A stretch of 64,000 nt of DNA from Gammaproteobacteria bacterium (lineage in GTDB: Bacteria; Pseudomonadota; Gammaproteobacteria; Pseudomonadales; Pseudohongiellaceae). The stretch is from positions 1 through 64,000 of the forward strand of contig PASF01000007.1 of NCBI GenBank assembly GCA_002711845.1. Direction: 5' to 3'. Position numbers and translations under genes: made by a program. Below, piece by piece: positions 20,510 through 33,996 of the stretch; position 1 is the stretch's first letter, and each line of letters starts with the position of its first letter. The notes under the pieces were generated by a model that saw nothing but the letters and a program-made list of their open reading frames with translations, made no database searches and was not told where the DNA came from.

Positions 20510-21907
20510 ATGTTACGCGCATCAGACACGGACACGATATGTGCAGTCGCCACACCGCCTGGTCGCAGCGGTGTGGGTATTGTGCGAGTGTCCGGTCCCG
20601 GCTGCTCAGATATCGCCAACGCCATCCTGCATTTTTCGCCCGCTCCCCGCTATGCCCACTATTGCCCGTTTCACGACAACAGCGGCGATATTATTGATCA
20701 GGGCATTGCCCTGTACTTTCCAGGCCCCCACTCCTTTACCGGTGAAGATGTACTGGAACTGCAGGGCCATGGCGGTTACTACATCATGGATGCCCTGCTG
20801 CAGATTGCCCTGGCCGCCGGCGCCCGGCTGGCCCGGCCTGGCGAGTTCACGGAACGTGCCTTCCTGAACGACAAGGTCGATCTGGCGCAGGCTGAAGCCA
20901 TCGCCGATCTGATCGACAGCCATTCGGCGGAGGCGGCCAAAAGTGCGATGCGTACCTTGCAGGGCGAATTCTCGAGACTGATTGACAGACTCGCCGAATC
21001 CATCACCATGCTGCGCGTTTATCTGGAAGCCGCCATTGATTTCACCGATGAGGAGATCGACTTTCTTAGCGAGGGCAACGTCGCCGAGAAACTGGACGCC
21101 ATCATCCTGACACTGGACCGGGTGCTCGAACAGGCCCGGCAGGGCGCCCTGATCCGAGAAGGCATGGCCGTGGTCATCGCCGGTAAACCCAATGCCGGCA
21201 AATCCAGTCTGCTGAATGCGCTGGCAGGCAAAGACTCTGCCATTGTCACCGACATTGCCGGCACGACCCGCGATGTACTCAGCGAGCAGATCACCATTGA
21301 TGGTATGCCCCTGCACATCACCGACACCGCGGGATTACGGGACAGTGATGATGTCGTTGAGCAAGAAGGCATCAGACGCGCGGTCAAGGCAGTGCAACAG
21401 GCGGATCGCATACTGCTGGTGGTCGACGCCGCTCAGGAAACCGTCAACACCGGCAATATCAAGGCCTACCTGCAAAGCCCCGGTTTTGAAGCGCTGAACC
21501 ATGCGCTGGATACTGCCAGACTGACCATCATCCACAACAAAATTGACCTGCAGGCTGGCTCTCCGGCGCTGCTGTCAGCCGATCATGCAACCAACGCCAG
21601 TGTCATTCGCCTGTCAGCCAAACAGAACGCCGGTATCGATTTACTGCGTCAGCACCTGAAAGACTGTATGGGCTTTCAGGCGACCGCAGAGGGTGGGTTT
21701 ATTGCCCGCCGTCGCCACCTGGATGCCTTGCGCAAAACCCGAGAATGTCTGGAACAGGCCCGTATCCAGCTTTCACAGCATGCAGCAGCCGAGCTCGTTG
21801 CCGAAGATCTGCGTCATGCACATCGTCATCTGGGTGAAATTACCGGTGCCGTGACCACGGACGACCTGCTGGGACGTATTTTCTCCAGTTTCTGCATCGG
21901 CAAATAA
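20510..21907 (+). CDS. mnmE: tRNA modification GTPase MnmE (TrmE)
   Basis: MnmE works with MnmG to add the carboxymethylaminomethyl group to wobble uridine 34 of certain tRNAs. The protein shows the N-terminal tetrahydrofolate-binding domain ([21 protein letters not shown]), a helical domain, the inserted G domain with P-loop GKPNAGKSS and DTAGLRD, and the C-terminal FCIGK containing the essential Cys. An ATG at 20510 follows a TTG at 20507; the ATG is taken as start. Its partner mnmG is next, after a 405-base AT-rich gap. Confidence 0.97.
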   Translation: MLRASDTDTICAVATPPGRSGVGIVRVSGPGCSDIANAILHFSPAPRYAHYCPFHDNSGDIIDQGIALYFPGPHSFTGEDVLELQGHGGYYIMDALLQIALAAGARLARPGEFTERAFLNDKVDLAQAEAIADLIDSHSAEAAKSAMRTLQGEFSRLIDRLAESITMLRVYLEAAIDFTDEEIDFLSEGNVAEKLDAIILTLDRVLEQARQGALIREGMAVVIAGKPNAGKSSLLNALAGKDSAIVTDIAGTTRDVLSEQITIDGMPLHITDTAGLRDSDDVVEQEGIRRAVKAVQQADRILLVVDAAQETVNTGNIKAYLQSPGFEALNHALDTARLTIIHNKIDLQAGSPALLSADHATNASVIRLSAKQNAGIDLLRQHLKDCMGFQATAEGGFIARRRHLDALRKTRECLEQARIQLSQHAAAELVAEDLRHAHRHLGEITGAVTTDDLLGRIFSSFCIGK

Positions 21908-22312
21908 CTTTTCTTACCTGTTCCCAAGCTGCCCAGAAACTGTGCATAAAACCGCAATCTCTGTGTATAAGTTTTTATTAAAAACTGCTCAAATTTTGCC
22001 TTGTGGATAACAAGGGCATTTCTGCACAGCTTGATAAACGCTTGGCGGCAGCTTGAGCAGTGTTTGTTAACCGATCTATACAGTCAGTATCATATTGTTA
22101 ATTATAATAAAAAAAGGCTTGTCTACAGAAAACCGGTTTACCATTAGTATTAACAGTATTAAGTCTTTATGTTTTATCTATAACTATATCTATTATATTT
22201 AATCATCCATGTGAATAAGATTTGCTTGTGGATTATTTTCCATCACAAGCCTTTAAATTTGCGTTACAAGGCTTATACTTAGCACCCTTTTCAAATTTCG
22301 AAACTTCAGTCT
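21908..22312. other. Candidate replication origin (oriC) between mnmE and mnmG
   Basis: This 405-base gap has no gene. It holds five DnaA-box-like 9-mers in one orientation: TGTGCATAA (21941-21949), TGTGTATAA (21962-21970), the perfect TGTGGATAA (22002-22010), TGTGAATAA (22210-22218) and TGTGGATTA (22227-22235). A long, strongly AT-rich stretch (about 22080-22210) separates the two groups and could be the unwinding element. In E. coli the origin also lies immediately upstream of mnmG. Gene orientation flips nearby, at dnaA/rpmH. Whether initiation happens here, at the dnaA-rpmH region or at both is not decidable from sequence. Confidence 0.6.
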
Positions 22313-24217
22313 ATGGATTTTTCCAAGCGATATGACGTGATCGTGGTCGGTGGTGGCCATGCTGGCACCGAGGCCGCCCTGGCGGCAGCCCGTTCCGGCG
22401 TGAAGACTCTGCTGCTGACGCACAATATCGAAACCCTGGGGCAGATGTCCTGCAACCCGGCCATCGGCGGCATTGGCAAGAGCCACCTGGTGCGCGAAAT
22501 TGATGCGCTCGGTGGTGCCATGGCCAAAGCCACCGACCTGGCCGGAATCCAGTTCCGTGTGCTGAACAGCAGCAAGGGTCCGGCCGTGCGTGCTACCCGG
22601 GCTCAAGCTGACCGCGCTCTGTACCGTTCGGCTATTCGCAACATGCTTGAACGTCAGGAAAACCTAGATATATTTCAACAGGCTGCAGATGACCTGATTC
22701 TTGATGGCGAGCGCGTTGACGGTGTGGTCACGCAAATGGGCGTACGCTTTTTTGCGCCTACCGTGGTGCTCACCACAGGCACCTTCCTCGGTGGCAAAAT
22801 TCATATCGGCCTGCAAAACACGTCAGGAGGTCGGGCCGGTGATCCACCGTCGATCAGACTGGCCGACCGGTTGCGTGAGTTGCCCTTCAATGTCGGGCGT
22901 CTGAAAACCGGCACACCGCCGCGTATTGACGCCCGGTCTGTGGACTTCTCTGTCATGCAGGCACAGCCAGGTGATACGCCATTGCCGGTGATGTCATTCA
23001 TGGGCCGGGTAGAGGACCATCCGGAACAGATAAACTGTTATATAACAGCCACTAACGAACGTTGTCATGAGATCATACGCGGTGGACTGGATCGATCGCC
23101 GATGTACTCAGGTGTTATCGAAGGGATCGGCCCGCGTTATTGTCCGTCCATCGAAGACAAGGTCATGCGATTCGCCGACAAGACTTCCCATCAGATTTTT
23201 GTCGAGCCCGAAGGACTGAACACCAACGAGCTTTATCCCAATGGCATCTCCACCAGCCTGCCGTTTGATGTGCAGATTGAGCTGGTGCGTCAGATCAGGG
23301 GATTTGAGAACGCACATATCACGCGACCCGGTTATGCCATCGAGTATGATTTCTTTGATCCGCGGGATCTGCGTCATTCTCTGGAAACCCGCTTTATCAA
23401 AGGCCTGTATTTTGCCGGCCAGATCAACGGCACCACCGGCTATGAAGAAGCCGGGGCACAGGGGTTGCTGGCCGGTATCAACGCCGCTCGCGCTGCCCGC
23501 GAGCTGGAAAGCTGGTGTCCGCGCCGCGATCAGGCTTACATCGGCGTCCTGGTCGATGACCTGATCAGCATGGGGACCACAGAGCCCTATCGCATGTTTA
23601 CCAGCCGGGCGGAATACCGTTTGCTGCTGCGTGAGGACAATGCCGATCTGCGATTGACCGGTGTGGGCCGTGACATGGGCCTGATTGATGATGAGCGCTG
23701 GCAGGCGTTTTGCCGGAAGCAGGGCAGCATTGACGAAGAATTGAAACGCCTGAAGTCAGTCTGGGTGCAACCCGGAACCGACAAGGAAGCCGCCATCAGT
23801 GGGTTGCTGGATAAACCATTGGGTCGCGAATACAGTCTGGCGGATTTGCTGGCACGCCCGGAACTGAGCTACCAGACCTTGCGGGAAGTCCTGCACGACA
23901 CTTCAATCAAATTGCCGGAGCTGGACCCACAGGTCACTCAGCAGGTTGAGATTCAGCTTAAATATCAGGGTTACATAAATCGCCAGGAAGAGGATATCCA
24001 GAAGCTGAAACGTCAGGAGAATACTGCCTTGCCGGCTGACTTCGATTATCAGCACATGGAAGGTCTGTCCAACGAGCTCAAGCAGAAGCTGCAGGCAGCC
24101 AGACCCGACACCATTGCCCGCGCTGCCAGAATTCCAGGCATGACGCCGGCTGCCGTATCGCTGTTGCTGATCTATCTGAAAAAATATCAGGCAGTCAGAA
24201 CCCGGCAAAGCGCCTGA
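22313..24217 (+). CDS. mnmG: tRNA uridine-5-carboxymethylaminomethyl modification enzyme MnmG (GidA)
   Basis: MnmG is the FAD-dependent partner of MnmE in modification of wobble uridine 34. The 634-residue protein begins with the FAD-binding motif [20 protein letters not shown] and carries the GidA signatures [29 protein letters not shown] and [15 protein letters not shown]. The helical C-terminal domain ([20 protein letters not shown]) binds tRNA and MnmE. Length is typical (about 630). rsmG follows after 29 bases. Confidence 0.98.
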   Translation: MDFSKRYDVIVVGGGHAGTEAALAAARSGVKTLLLTHNIETLGQMSCNPAIGGIGKSHLVREIDALGGAMAKATDLAGIQFRVLNSSKGPAVRATRAQADRALYRSAIRNMLERQENLDIFQQAADDLILDGERVDGVVTQMGVRFFAPTVVLTTGTFLGGKIHIGLQNTSGGRAGDPPSIRLADRLRELPFNVGRLKTGTPPRIDARSVDFSVMQAQPGDTPLPVMSFMGRVEDHPEQINCYITATNERCHEIIRGGLDRSPMYSGVIEGIGPRYCPSIEDKVMRFADKTSHQIFVEPEGLNTNELYPNGISTSLPFDVQIELVRQIRGFENAHITRPGYAIEYDFFDPRDLRHSLETRFIKGLYFAGQINGTTGYEEAGAQGLLAGINAARAARELESWCPRRDQAYIGVLVDDLISMGTTEPYRMFTSRAEYRLLLREDNADLRLTGVGRDMGLIDDERWQAFCRKQGSIDEELKRLKSVWVQPGTDKEAAISGLLDKPLGREYSLADLLARPELSYQTLREVLHDTSIKLPELDPQVTQQVEIQLKYQGYINRQEEDIQKLKRQENTALPADFDYQHMEGLSNELKQKLQAARPDTIARAARIPGMTPAAVSLLLIYLKKYQAVRTRQSA

Positions 24218-24246
24218 CGATATTGCCTGACCGGGATATAACTACA

Positions 24247-24897
24247 ATGGATCTGTCCAAGCAATTACATCAGGGACTGGTTGAGATGGGCCTCGACCTG
24301 AGCGATGCGCGGCAAGCCGCCATGATCGATTACGTCAACCTGCTCGACAAGTGGAATCAGGCATTCAACCTGTCGGCGGTCCGTGATCCGCGCGACATGG
24401 TGTCGCGTCACCTGCTCGACAGCCTTAGCCTGCTGCCTCGCATCCGGGAACTGAGCACGGGCAAGGCGGATTTTAACATCCTTGATGTGGGTACCGGGCC
24501 GGGATTGCCGGGCATTCCACTGGCGCTGAGCCTGCCCGGGATCAATTTTGTGCTGCTGGACAGTAATGGCAAAAAAACCCGCTTCGTGTTTCAGGCTGTG
24601 ATGGCGCTGGGGTTAAAGAATGTCAAAGTTGAACACGCGCGCATCGAAAGCTACCAAAGTACCGGCCAACTTGATATTGTCGTAAGCCGGGCATTTTCGT
24701 CGCTGGCCGACTTTGCCCTGGGTTGTGAACATCTTTGTGGCCCTGATACACGCTTGCTGGCGATGAAAGGCCTGTACCCGACTGAGGAAATCCGTGATCT
24801 GCCCGTACACTGGCAGCCTGTGGATGCCCGCGCCATCGATATTCCGCAGTGCGATGCGCAGCGCCACATGATCGAATTACAATTGACCAGACGCTAA
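24247..24897 (+). CDS. rsmG: 16S rRNA (guanine527-N7)-methyltransferase RsmG (GidB)
   Basis: RsmG methylates G527 of 16S rRNA using S-adenosylmethionine; loss gives low-level streptomycin resistance in many bacteria. The protein has the Rossmann motif ILDVGTGPGLPGIPLAL, preceded by the conserved RHLLDSLSLLP. The ATG at 24247 (MDLSKQLHQGLVEMGLDLSD) fits homologues better than the TTG at 24223. It lies between mnmG and parA, the usual order. Confidence 0.96.
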   Translation: MDLSKQLHQGLVEMGLDLSDARQAAMIDYVNLLDKWNQAFNLSAVRDPRDMVSRHLLDSLSLLPRIRELSTGKADFNILDVGTGPGLPGIPLALSLPGINFVLLDSNGKKTRFVFQAVMALGLKNVKVEHARIESYQSTGQLDIVVSRAFSSLADFALGCEHLCGPDTRLLAMKGLYPTEEIRDLPVHWQPVDARAIDIPQCDAQRHMIELQLTRR

Positions 24898-24948
24898 CAA
24901 CCGACCTCATCAACAGCAGTAGACAGCACAAGCAGACAGGAACCGCCG

Positions 24949-25725
24949 GTGACAAAAATACTCGCGATCGCCAATCAAAAAGGCGGTGTAGGCAAAACAA
25001 CCACCTCAGTCAATCTGTCTGCCTCGCTGCAGGCGACCAAACGTCGGGTTTTGCTCGTTGATATGGATCCGCAGGGTAATGCCACCATGGGCAGTGGTGT
25101 CGACAAGGCCGACCTGGATTACTCTGTTTATGATGTACTGATTGGCGAAGCCGACTTTGATCAGGCTTGCGTTAAAGCACCGGAGGCCGGTTTCGACATG
25201 TTACCGGCCAACGGTGACCTGGTGGCAGCTGAGATAGAGCTCCTCGAACTGGACAGACGTGAAAGCCGGTTGAAGGAACTGCTGGCAAAGGTCAGCGACC
25301 GCTACGACTTTATTGTCATAGACTGCCCGCCGTCGCTCAACATGCTCACGCTGAATGCACTGGTCGCCGCACAGGGCGTCATCATCCCGATGCAATGTGA
25401 GTACTACGCACTGGAGGGATTGTCAGCGCTGGTGGACACCATCTCTGCGGTCAGTGAAACACACAACCCGGCACTCAGGATCGAAGGTATTCTGCGCACC
25501 ATGTATGACCCGCGCAACAAGCTCACCACCGAGGTATCGGGGCAGTTGTACCACCATTTTGGCGACCGCGTATATCGCACCGTTGTGCCACGTAATGTCA
25601 GGTTGGCCGAGGCACCCAGTTATGGCTTGCCGGTGCTGCAATACGATCGCCAGTCGCGCGGTGCCATTGCCTACCTGGCACTGGCTGGCGAAATGCTGCG
25701 CCGTCAGGAGCAGGTTGCGCTCTGA
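24949..25725 (+). CDS. parA: Chromosome partitioning ATPase ParA (Soj)
   Basis: ParA is a Walker-type ATPase that moves ParB-parS complexes over the nucleoid. The 258-residue protein has the deviant Walker A KGGVGKTTTSVNL (start of the protein), the LLVDMDPQGNAT motif, and FIVIDCPPSLNMLT as Walker B. It starts with GTG at 24949. parB follows closely. Two parS sites are present inside recF, 11 kb to the left. Confidence 0.97.
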   Translation: MTKILAIANQKGGVGKTTTSVNLSASLQATKRRVLLVDMDPQGNATMGSGVDKADLDYSVYDVLIGEADFDQACVKAPEAGFDMLPANGDLVAAEIELLELDRRESRLKELLAKVSDRYDFIVIDCPPSLNMLTLNALVAAQGVIIPMQCEYYALEGLSALVDTISAVSETHNPALRIEGILRTMYDPRNKLTTEVSGQLYHHFGDRVYRTVVPRNVRLAEAPSYGLPVLQYDRQSRGAIAYLALAGEMLRRQEQVAL

Positions 25726-25788
25726 GCAACACGTGGTTTGAGCAAGACGTTTTTTGAGACAACCATCAAGGATCATAAAGGTTTAAGC

Positions 25789-26712
25789 ATGTCAGGAAAG
25801 AAAAAGCTGGGTCGGGGACTGGATAAACTGCTGGGCAGTGCCGCTGCATCTCATCGTGCTGCCCAGGCCGCCGAGCAGGTTGCCGTGCAGCCTGAAGCCG
25901 ACCCGGGCACGCCACAACCACGGGTTGACAAGGACAGCGAACTGCGACACCTGCCGGTTGAACTGATTCAACGCGGCAAATATCAGCCGCGCACGGATAT
26001 GCATCAGGAGGCATTGCAGGAACTGGCCGAGTCCATCAAGGCCCAGGGCGTCATGCAACCAATCGTGGTACGACCGGTTCCCGGCGACCGTTATGAAATC
26101 ATCGCCGGCGAACGTCGCTGGCGTGCCACCCAGCTAGCCGGTCTGGATACCATCCCGGCCGTCATCCGTCTGGTCGGCGACGAATCCGCCATTGCCATGT
26201 CGCTGATCGAAAACATTCAGCGCGAGAACCTCAACCCTATCGAGGAAGCCATGGCGCTGAAGCGCCTGCAGGAAGAATTCGAGCTGACACAACAGGAAGT
26301 CGCCGACGCAGTCGGTAAATCCCGTACAACAGTCACCAACCTGCTTCGTCTGATGTCACTGAGCCACGATGTCCGGCTGATGCTGGAGCGCGGAGACCTG
26401 GAAATGGGTCATGCCCGCGCCCTGCTCGGGCTGCCGGTGGAGCAGCAGTCCGACGCTGCCAAATCGGTCAGTGGCAAAGGCCTGTCGGTTCGCCAGACCG
26501 AATCCATGGTGCGCCGTTTGCTGGCCGACGATTCGCCCAAGAAAGCCGAGGTAGAGAGACAGGACCCAGACATTGCCAGTCTGGAAGACACGCTGTCCGA
26601 GCGTATCGGTGCACGGGTGCAGATTCAGCACAGCAACAAGGGTTCGGGCAAACTCACGCTGCGCTACAACAGTCTGGACGAACTTGACGGCATTCTTGCC
26701 CATATCAAGTGA
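25789..26712 (+). CDS. parB: Chromosome partitioning protein ParB (Spo0J)
   Basis: ParB binds parS, hydrolyses CTP and spreads as a clamp along DNA, forming the cargo of ParA. The protein has the N-terminal signature (KKLGRGLDKLLGS), the ParB/Srx nucleotide-binding domain with GERRWRATQLAGL and the arginine-rich ENIQRENLNPIEEA. A central helix-turn-helix follows (TQQEVADAVGKSRTTVTNLLRL), then a C-terminal dimerisation domain. The ATG at 25789 is preferred to the in-frame TTG at 25738 because the protein then starts at the family's usual point. Confidence 0.97.
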   Translation: MSGKKKLGRGLDKLLGSAAASHRAAQAAEQVAVQPEADPGTPQPRVDKDSELRHLPVELIQRGKYQPRTDMHQEALQELAESIKAQGVMQPIVVRPVPGDRYEIIAGERRWRATQLAGLDTIPAVIRLVGDESAIAMSLIENIQRENLNPIEEAMALKRLQEEFELTQQEVADAVGKSRTTVTNLLRLMSLSHDVRLMLERGDLEMGHARALLGLPVEQQSDAAKSVSGKGLSVRQTESMVRRLLADDSPKKAEVERQDPDIASLEDTLSERIGARVQIQHSNKGSGKLTLRYNSLDELDGILAHIK

Positions 26713-26743
26713 TCCGAATTAAGCAGGAGAGTGTAATACCGTG

Positions 26744-26772
26744 TTGATTGGCCGGACTAAAATCCCTATAAT
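26744..26772 (+). promoter_or_regulatory. Sigma-70 promoter of the atp operon
   Basis: TTGATT (26744-26749), a 17-base spacer and a perfect TATAAT (26767-26772) lie 64 bases upstream of atpI, in the only sizeable gap between parB and the ATP synthase genes. Confidence 0.75.
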
Positions 26773-26835
26773 GCGCACCTCTGAAAGGGGAACGGAAGAA
26801 AAAAGCAAGAGAGCTTTTGACGGTCAGCGTTAATC

Positions 26836-27225
26836 ATGTCAACGATAAAAGCTCCTCCCGTATATAAAGTAGCCGTATCTCAAGCAGTTACATTATCTTT
26901 GCTTGTACTGTCGACAGCGGCGTTCAGCAGTTGGATAAACGCCTATTCTTTACTGATCGGTGGTTTGATCTGTCTTATACCGGGCACCCTCTTTGCGAGA
27001 AGAGCGTTCAAGTACCGGGGAGCAAGGTCGGCCGTTTTGATCGTAAAGGAGCTTTACAAGGGCGAAATGATAAAGCTGGTCATGACAGGTGCGGGTTTTG
27101 CACTGAGTTTTGTTTACGTTAACCCGTTGAATGAACTGGCTTTGTTTTCAGGATTTGTTCTGGTACACATAACAGGATTGCTTATGGTTGTCCGCATAAG
27201 TAATCCTGACCGGTACAACCCGTAA
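26836..27225 (+). CDS. atpI: ATP synthase protein I
   Basis: AtpI is a small membrane protein encoded at the head of atp operons and thought to aid c-ring assembly or membrane magnesium handling. The 129-residue protein has four hydrophobic segments (near residues 18-32, 37-52, 78-95, 100-120) and fits the AtpI family in length and position. Sequence conservation in this family is low, so the call rests mainly on context. The ATG follows a weak ribosome-binding site. Confidence 0.85.
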   Translation: MSTIKAPPVYKVAVSQAVTLSLLVLSTAAFSSWINAYSLLIGGLICLIPGTLFARRAFKYRGARSAVLIVKELYKGEMIKLVMTGAGFALSFVYVNPLNELALFSGFVLVHITGLLMVVRISNPDRYNP

Positions 27226-27253
27226 AATCGGCAAACTGACTAGAAATAATTAA

Positions 27254-28120
<867 letters not shown>

Positions 28121-28169
28121 ACCCTTAACCTTTTATTGTTAGACCTTTTGTTAAATCTTGGAGAAAAAA

Positions 28170-28415
28170 ATGGAAACTATTCAGGCATTTTCGGTAATCG
28201 CTGTCGCCCTCATCTTTGGTTTGTGTGGCGTTGGTACAGCGCTTGCGTTCGGTAATCTGGGCGGCAAGCTAATCGAAAGCTCAGCGCGTCAGCCGGAACT
28301 GGCGCCAAAACTGCAGGTTCAGTTCTTCCTGGTTGCCGGTTTCGTCGACGTAATCTCAATCATCGGTGTGGGTGTATCCTTCCTGATTATATTTGCAAAC
28401 CCTTTCCTCGGTTAA
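28170..28415 (+). CDS. atpE: ATP synthase F0 subunit c
   Basis: Subunit c makes the rotating ring. The protein is a helical hairpin: first helix with the glycine-rich pattern GLCGVGTALAFGNLGGKLIE, a polar loop SARQPE, and a second helix with the proton-binding Asp in GFVDVISIIGVG. The carboxylate context lacks the extra liganding residues of sodium-type rings, so proton coupling is expected. The ATG at 28170 has GGAG 8 bases upstream; an upstream TTG at 28158 is ignored. Length 81 is usual. Confidence 0.97.
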   Translation: METIQAFSVIAVALIFGLCGVGTALAFGNLGGKLIESSARQPELAPKLQVQFFLVAGFVDVISIIGVGVSFLIIFANPFLG

Positions 28416-28471
28416 TCGAACGCTTGAAACGTCCTTCAAGCCAAGCGGATAACTAACGACAAGGTGACACC

Positions 28472-28942
28472 ATGAATCTCAATGCAACTGTAATCGGCCA
28501 ATCGATAGCTTTCGCTGTCTTTGTCTGGTTCTGTCTGAAGTATGTCTGGCCGCCGATTACCGCGGCCCTGGCAGAGCGACAGAAAAAGATTGCGGATGGT
28601 CTGGAAGCGGCTGACCGTGCTCAGCGCGACCTGAATCTGGCGCAGAACAAGGCAGCAGATGAACTTCGCGAAGCGAAAGTCAAAAGCGCTGAAATCATCG
28701 ACATGGCGAACAAGCGTGCCAGCCAGATCGTTGACGAAGCCAAAGACAAGGCGCGTGACGAAGGTCAGCGATTGATGGCCGGCGCACAAGCTGAAATTGA
28801 AATGGAAGTTCAGCGCGCGCGTGAAGTACTGCGAGCGCAAGTCGCAGCCATCGCGATCTCCGGTGCCGAGAAAATTCTCGAAGCGTCAGTGGATCAGGCT
28901 GCTAACGAAGAGCTGGTTAAAAAACTCGCTTCTGAGTTATAG
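28472..28942 (+). CDS. atpF: ATP synthase F0 subunit b
   Basis: Subunit b is the peripheral stalk that holds F1 to F0. The 156-residue protein has one N-terminal membrane helix ([20 protein letters not shown]) followed by a long charged helix rich in Ala, Glu and Lys that forms a coiled coil as a dimer, ending in the delta-binding region. It matches the E. coli subunit exactly in length. Confidence 0.96.
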   Translation: MNLNATVIGQSIAFAVFVWFCLKYVWPPITAALAERQKKIADGLEAADRAQRDLNLAQNKAADELREAKVKSAEIIDMANKRASQIVDEAKDKARDEGQRLMAGAQAEIEMEVQRAREVLRAQVAAIAISGAEKILEASVDQAANEELVKKLASEL

Positions 28943-28953
28943 GCGAATATACG

Positions 28954-29490
28954 ATGGCAGAGTCAATTACACTAGCCCGCCCTTATGCCAATGCCGCTTT
29001 TGAAGTCGCTGTTGCCGATAACGCGTTGGCGGAATGGTCAGGGATGCTGAAGACGCTCGCAGCGGTAGCAGCAGATGAGAAAATCAGCACCTTTCTGAAG
29101 AGCCCGGCGCTGACTGCCGATAAGCAGTCCGATGCCTTGCTGGCCATTTGTGGCGATGACATATCCGCCAAGGGCAAGAACCTGGTCAGGCTGCTGGCAG
29201 ACAATCGCCGGTTGCCACTGTTGCCCGAAATTGCCGAAATCTTCGAGGTTCTGAAAGCTGCGAAGGAAAAGAGCATAGACGTCGAGCTTGCCACCGCGTT
29301 TACCCTGAGTGATGCGTTGGTCGAGCAACTGACCCAGGCACTCCAGAAGCGATTGGACCGACAGGTCAACCTGCATACCAGCGTTGACCAGGGTCTGATC
29401 GGAGGTGCTGTCATTCGCGCAGGTGATACCGTCATCGACAGTTCTGTTCGCGGAAAACTGAACAAATTAGCCGAATCATTGAGTTCCTAG
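28954..29490 (+). CDS. atpH: ATP synthase F1 subunit delta
   Basis: Subunit delta caps the F1 head and links it to subunit b. The 178-residue protein begins with the conserved [15 protein letters not shown] and ends with the C-terminal motif [21 protein letters not shown], both typical. It starts 11 bases after atpF. No anomalies. Confidence 0.96.
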   Translation: MAESITLARPYANAAFEVAVADNALAEWSGMLKTLAAVAADEKISTFLKSPALTADKQSDALLAICGDDISAKGKNLVRLLADNRRLPLLPEIAEIFEVLKAAKEKSIDVELATAFTLSDALVEQLTQALQKRLDRQVNLHTSVDQGLIGGAVIRAGDTVIDSSVRGKLNKLAESLSS

Positions 29491-29515
29491 AACACCTGGG
29501 AATGAGGGAATAAGC

Positions 29516-31060
29516 ATGCAACAACTGAACCCGTCAGAAATCAGTGAAATTATCAAACAGAGAATCGATAATCTCGACGTTTCTGTGCAGGCCAAAAACG
29601 AAGGTACCATTGTCAGCGTTTCTGACGGTATCGTTCGTATTCACGGTCTGGCAGATGTCATGTACGGTGAGATGATCGAATTTGATGGTGGCCTTTTTGG
29701 TATGGCACTTAACCTGGAGCGTGACTCCGTAGGTGCTGTGGTATTGGGCGACTACCAGAATCTGGCCGAAGGTCAGTCCTGTCGTTGTACCGGCCGCATT
29801 CTTGAAGTGCCGGTTGGCCCGGAAATGGAAGGTCGAGTTGTTGATGCACTGGGTAACCCCATTGACGGCAAAGGCGCGATCAATGCCAAGCAGACAGCAC
29901 CGGTTGAGAAAGTCGCTCCCGGCGTCATCGCCCGTAAGTCAGTTGACCAGCCGGTACAGACCGGTCTGAAAGCGATTGACGCCATGGTGCCGATCGGTCG
30001 TGGCCAGCGCGAGTTGATCATTGGTGACCGTCAGGTAGGTAAAACTGCCGTGGCTGTCGATGCCATCATCAACCAGAAAGGCAAAGGCGTTAAGTGTGTT
30101 TATGTCGCCATCGGCCAGAAGCAGTCGTCCATTGCTCAGGTCGTGAGCAAGCTGGAAGAGCACGGCGCCATGGAGTACACCATTGTGGTTGCGGCCAGTG
30201 CTTCCGACCCCGCCTCCATGCAGTACCTGGCACCCTATTCGGGCTGCTCCATGGGCGAGTATTACCGTGACCGTGGCGAAGACGCCCTCATCATTTACGA
30301 TGACCTGACGAAACAGGCCTGGGCCTACCGTCAGATCTCCCTGCTGCTGCGTCGTCCACCGGGCCGTGAAGCCTACCCTGGTGACGTATTCTATTTGCAC
30401 TCACGATTGCTGGAGCGCGCATCACGCGTTAACGCCGATTACGTTGAGCAGATGACCAATGGCGAAGTGAAAGGCAAGACCGGTTCACTGACCGCACTGC
30501 CCATCATTGAAACCCAGGCCGGTGACGTGTCTGCATTCGTACCGACCAACGTTATCTCCATCACCGATGGCCAGATCTTCCTGGAAACCGACCTGTTTAA
30601 CGCCGGCATCCGTCCTGCGATTAACGCGGGTCTGTCAGTATCGCGTGTTGGTGGTGCAGCGCAAACCAAGATCATCAAGAAGCTTGGTGGTGGTATCCGT
30701 ATCGCCCTGGCACAGTATCGCGAGCTGGCGGCATTCGCCCAGTTTGCATCTGACCTGGACGATGCGACCCGCGCCCAGTTGGAGCACGGTCAGCGCGTGA
30801 CCGAATTGATGAAGCAAGGTCAGTATTCACCGATGTCAGTGGCCGAGATGGGCCTGGTATTGTTTGCTGCCAACGAAGGCTTCCTGAAGGATGTTGACTT
30901 GAACAAGATCGTGGCGTTTGAAAAAGCCCTGGTGTCTTATGCCAACAGCCAGCACGGCGAGCTGTTGAAGAGCATAAACAGCAAGCCTGATTTCAACGAC
31001 GAAATTGCAGCACAGCTGAAGTCGTTGATCGAGCAGTTCAAAGCAACTCAAACCTGGTAA
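29516..31060 (+). CDS. atpA: ATP synthase F1 subunit alpha
   Basis: Subunit alpha forms the non-catalytic nucleotide sites of the F1 hexamer. The 514-residue protein has the Walker [14 protein letters not shown], the alpha signature with Arg finger in [17 protein letters not shown], and the N-terminal beta-barrel domain. Length and position are standard. Confidence 0.98.
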   Translation: MQQLNPSEISEIIKQRIDNLDVSVQAKNEGTIVSVSDGIVRIHGLADVMYGEMIEFDGGLFGMALNLERDSVGAVVLGDYQNLAEGQSCRCTGRILEVPVGPEMEGRVVDALGNPIDGKGAINAKQTAPVEKVAPGVIARKSVDQPVQTGLKAIDAMVPIGRGQRELIIGDRQVGKTAVAVDAIINQKGKGVKCVYVAIGQKQSSIAQVVSKLEEHGAMEYTIVVAASASDPASMQYLAPYSGCSMGEYYRDRGEDALIIYDDLTKQAWAYRQISLLLRRPPGREAYPGDVFYLHSRLLERASRVNADYVEQMTNGEVKGKTGSLTALPIIETQAGDVSAFVPTNVISITDGQIFLETDLFNAGIRPAINAGLSVSRVGGAAQTKIIKKLGGGIRIALAQYRELAAFAQFASDLDDATRAQLEHGQRVTELMKQGQYSPMSVAEMGLVLFAANEGFLKDVDLNKIVAFEKALVSYANSQHGELLKSINSKPDFNDEIAAQLKSLIEQFKATQTW

Positions 31061-31138
31061 CTCAGGTCCTGTCATTACCGGTCCTGTTACGACGGACCCG
31101 GTAATGCCAGGCCTGGCAATTTCGGTAGGCGGTGAATT

Positions 31139-31999
31139 ATGGCTGGTGGAAAAGAGATTCGAGGCAAGATCTCCAGCATCAATAATACGCGGAAAATAAC
31201 CAGCGCCATGGAAATGGTGGCTGCGTCCAAGATGCGTAAAGCACAGGATCGCATGGCAATTGGTAAACCTTACGCAACCCATATGCGCAAGGTCATCGGC
31301 CATGTTGCCAATGCGAACCCGGAGTATCGTCACGTCTATTTCACCACGCGTGAAGTCAAACGTGCCGCGTTTATTGTGATATCCACAGACCGCGGTCTGT
31401 GTGGCGGTCTCAACATCAACGCGTTCAAGGCGGCCGTCAAGGCAATCTCCGCCTTGCGCAAGCAGAACGTCGACGTCGAGTTTGCGGCAGTAGGCGCCAA
31501 GGCAACATCGTTCTTCAATAACTACGGCGGTAAAGTGGCAGCATCAGTGCGCGGGCTGGGTGACAAACCCGAACTGGCGGATGTGATTGGTGCCGTAAAG
31601 GTCATGCTGGACAAGTTCGAAAATGGTGACATTGACCAGCTGTTCCTGGTCAGCAACACATTTGTCAACACCATGACCCAGACCCCGGTGGTTGCGCAGT
31701 TACTGCCACTGGAGCCATCTGAAGACAAAGCGCTGAAGCATCACTGGGACTATATTTACGAGCCCCAGGCCGAGGCACTGCTCGACGGTTTGCTGGCCCG
31801 CTACATAGAAACCCAGGTTTATCAGGCGGTGGTGGAAAACCTGGCCTGTGAGCAGGCGGCCCGGATGATTGCAATGAAGAATGCAACTGAAAACGCAGGC
31901 GATTTGATTGAAGAGCTTGGCCTTGTCTACAACAAGGCGCGTCAGGCCTCCATTACCCAGGAATTGTCAGAGATCGTCAGCGGCGCGGCCGCAGTCTGA
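31139..31999 (+). CDS. atpG: ATP synthase F1 subunit gamma
   Basis: Subunit gamma is the rotating shaft. The 286-residue protein starts [20 protein letters not shown] with the conserved coiled-coil N-terminal helix, includes [16 protein letters not shown], and ends with the C-terminal helix [20 protein letters not shown]-like ([19 protein letters not shown]). It follows atpA after 78 bases and precedes atpD. Confidence 0.97.
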   Translation: MAGGKEIRGKISSINNTRKITSAMEMVAASKMRKAQDRMAIGKPYATHMRKVIGHVANANPEYRHVYFTTREVKRAAFIVISTDRGLCGGLNINAFKAAVKAISALRKQNVDVEFAAVGAKATSFFNNYGGKVAASVRGLGDKPELADVIGAVKVMLDKFENGDIDQLFLVSNTFVNTMTQTPVVAQLLPLEPSEDKALKHHWDYIYEPQAEALLDGLLARYIETQVYQAVVENLACEQAARMIAMKNATENAGDLIEELGLVYNKARQASITQELSEIVSGAAAV

Positions 32000-32051
32000 T
32001 CGCCCGCGACAACCAGTTATTTAACCAGTTTAGAAGATCAGGAATACTTAA

Positions 32052-33467
<1,416 letters not shown>

Positions 33468-33550
33468 TAGTGTTGATTGCAGGCCGCTCCAGGCGGAGCT
33501 GCCTGCCAAAGACATAACTGGTCTGACAGAATTGCAAAGAGAAAAACCTT

Positions 33551-33964
33551 ATGGCGATGACAATGCATTGTGACATCGTAAGTGCAGAAAAACAGATCTT
33601 CTCCGGCCTCGTGGAAATGGTCGTGGCAACTGGTACGCTGGGTGATCTGGGTGTGGCCCCTGGGCATGCGCCGCTGCTCACCGAGCTGATTCCGGGACCC
33701 GTGCGTTGCGTCCTGCGAGACGGCGCGGAAGAGATCTACTACGTATCCGGTGGTTACCTGGAAGTTCAGAGTGGCACCGTGACCGTACTGGCAGATACTG
33801 CTATTCGTGCCGGCGATGTTGACGAAGCTGCCGCGCAGAAAGCGATCGAAGACGTTCAGTCTGCCATTGCCAACAAGGACGCCGAGTTTGAGTACTCACG
33901 TGCGGCGACGCAGTTGGCAGAAGCGGTGGCTCAGCTCCGTGCGCTCAAGCAGCTGCGCAAATAG
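33551..33964 (+). CDS. atpC: ATP synthase F1 subunit epsilon
   Basis: Subunit epsilon couples the shaft to the c-ring and inhibits ATP hydrolysis through its C-terminal helices. The 137-residue protein has the beta-sandwich ([31 protein letters not shown]) and a helical C-terminus. It is the last gene of the operon and is followed by a clear terminator. Confidence 0.97.
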   Translation: MAMTMHCDIVSAEKQIFSGLVEMVVATGTLGDLGVAPGHAPLLTELIPGPVRCVLRDGAEEIYYVSGGYLEVQSGTVTVLADTAIRAGDVDEAAAQKAIEDVQSAIANKDAEFEYSRAATQLAEAVAQLRALKQLRK

Positions 33965-33996
33965 ACGCCCGCATTGCTTTGAAAATGCAGCAAAAG

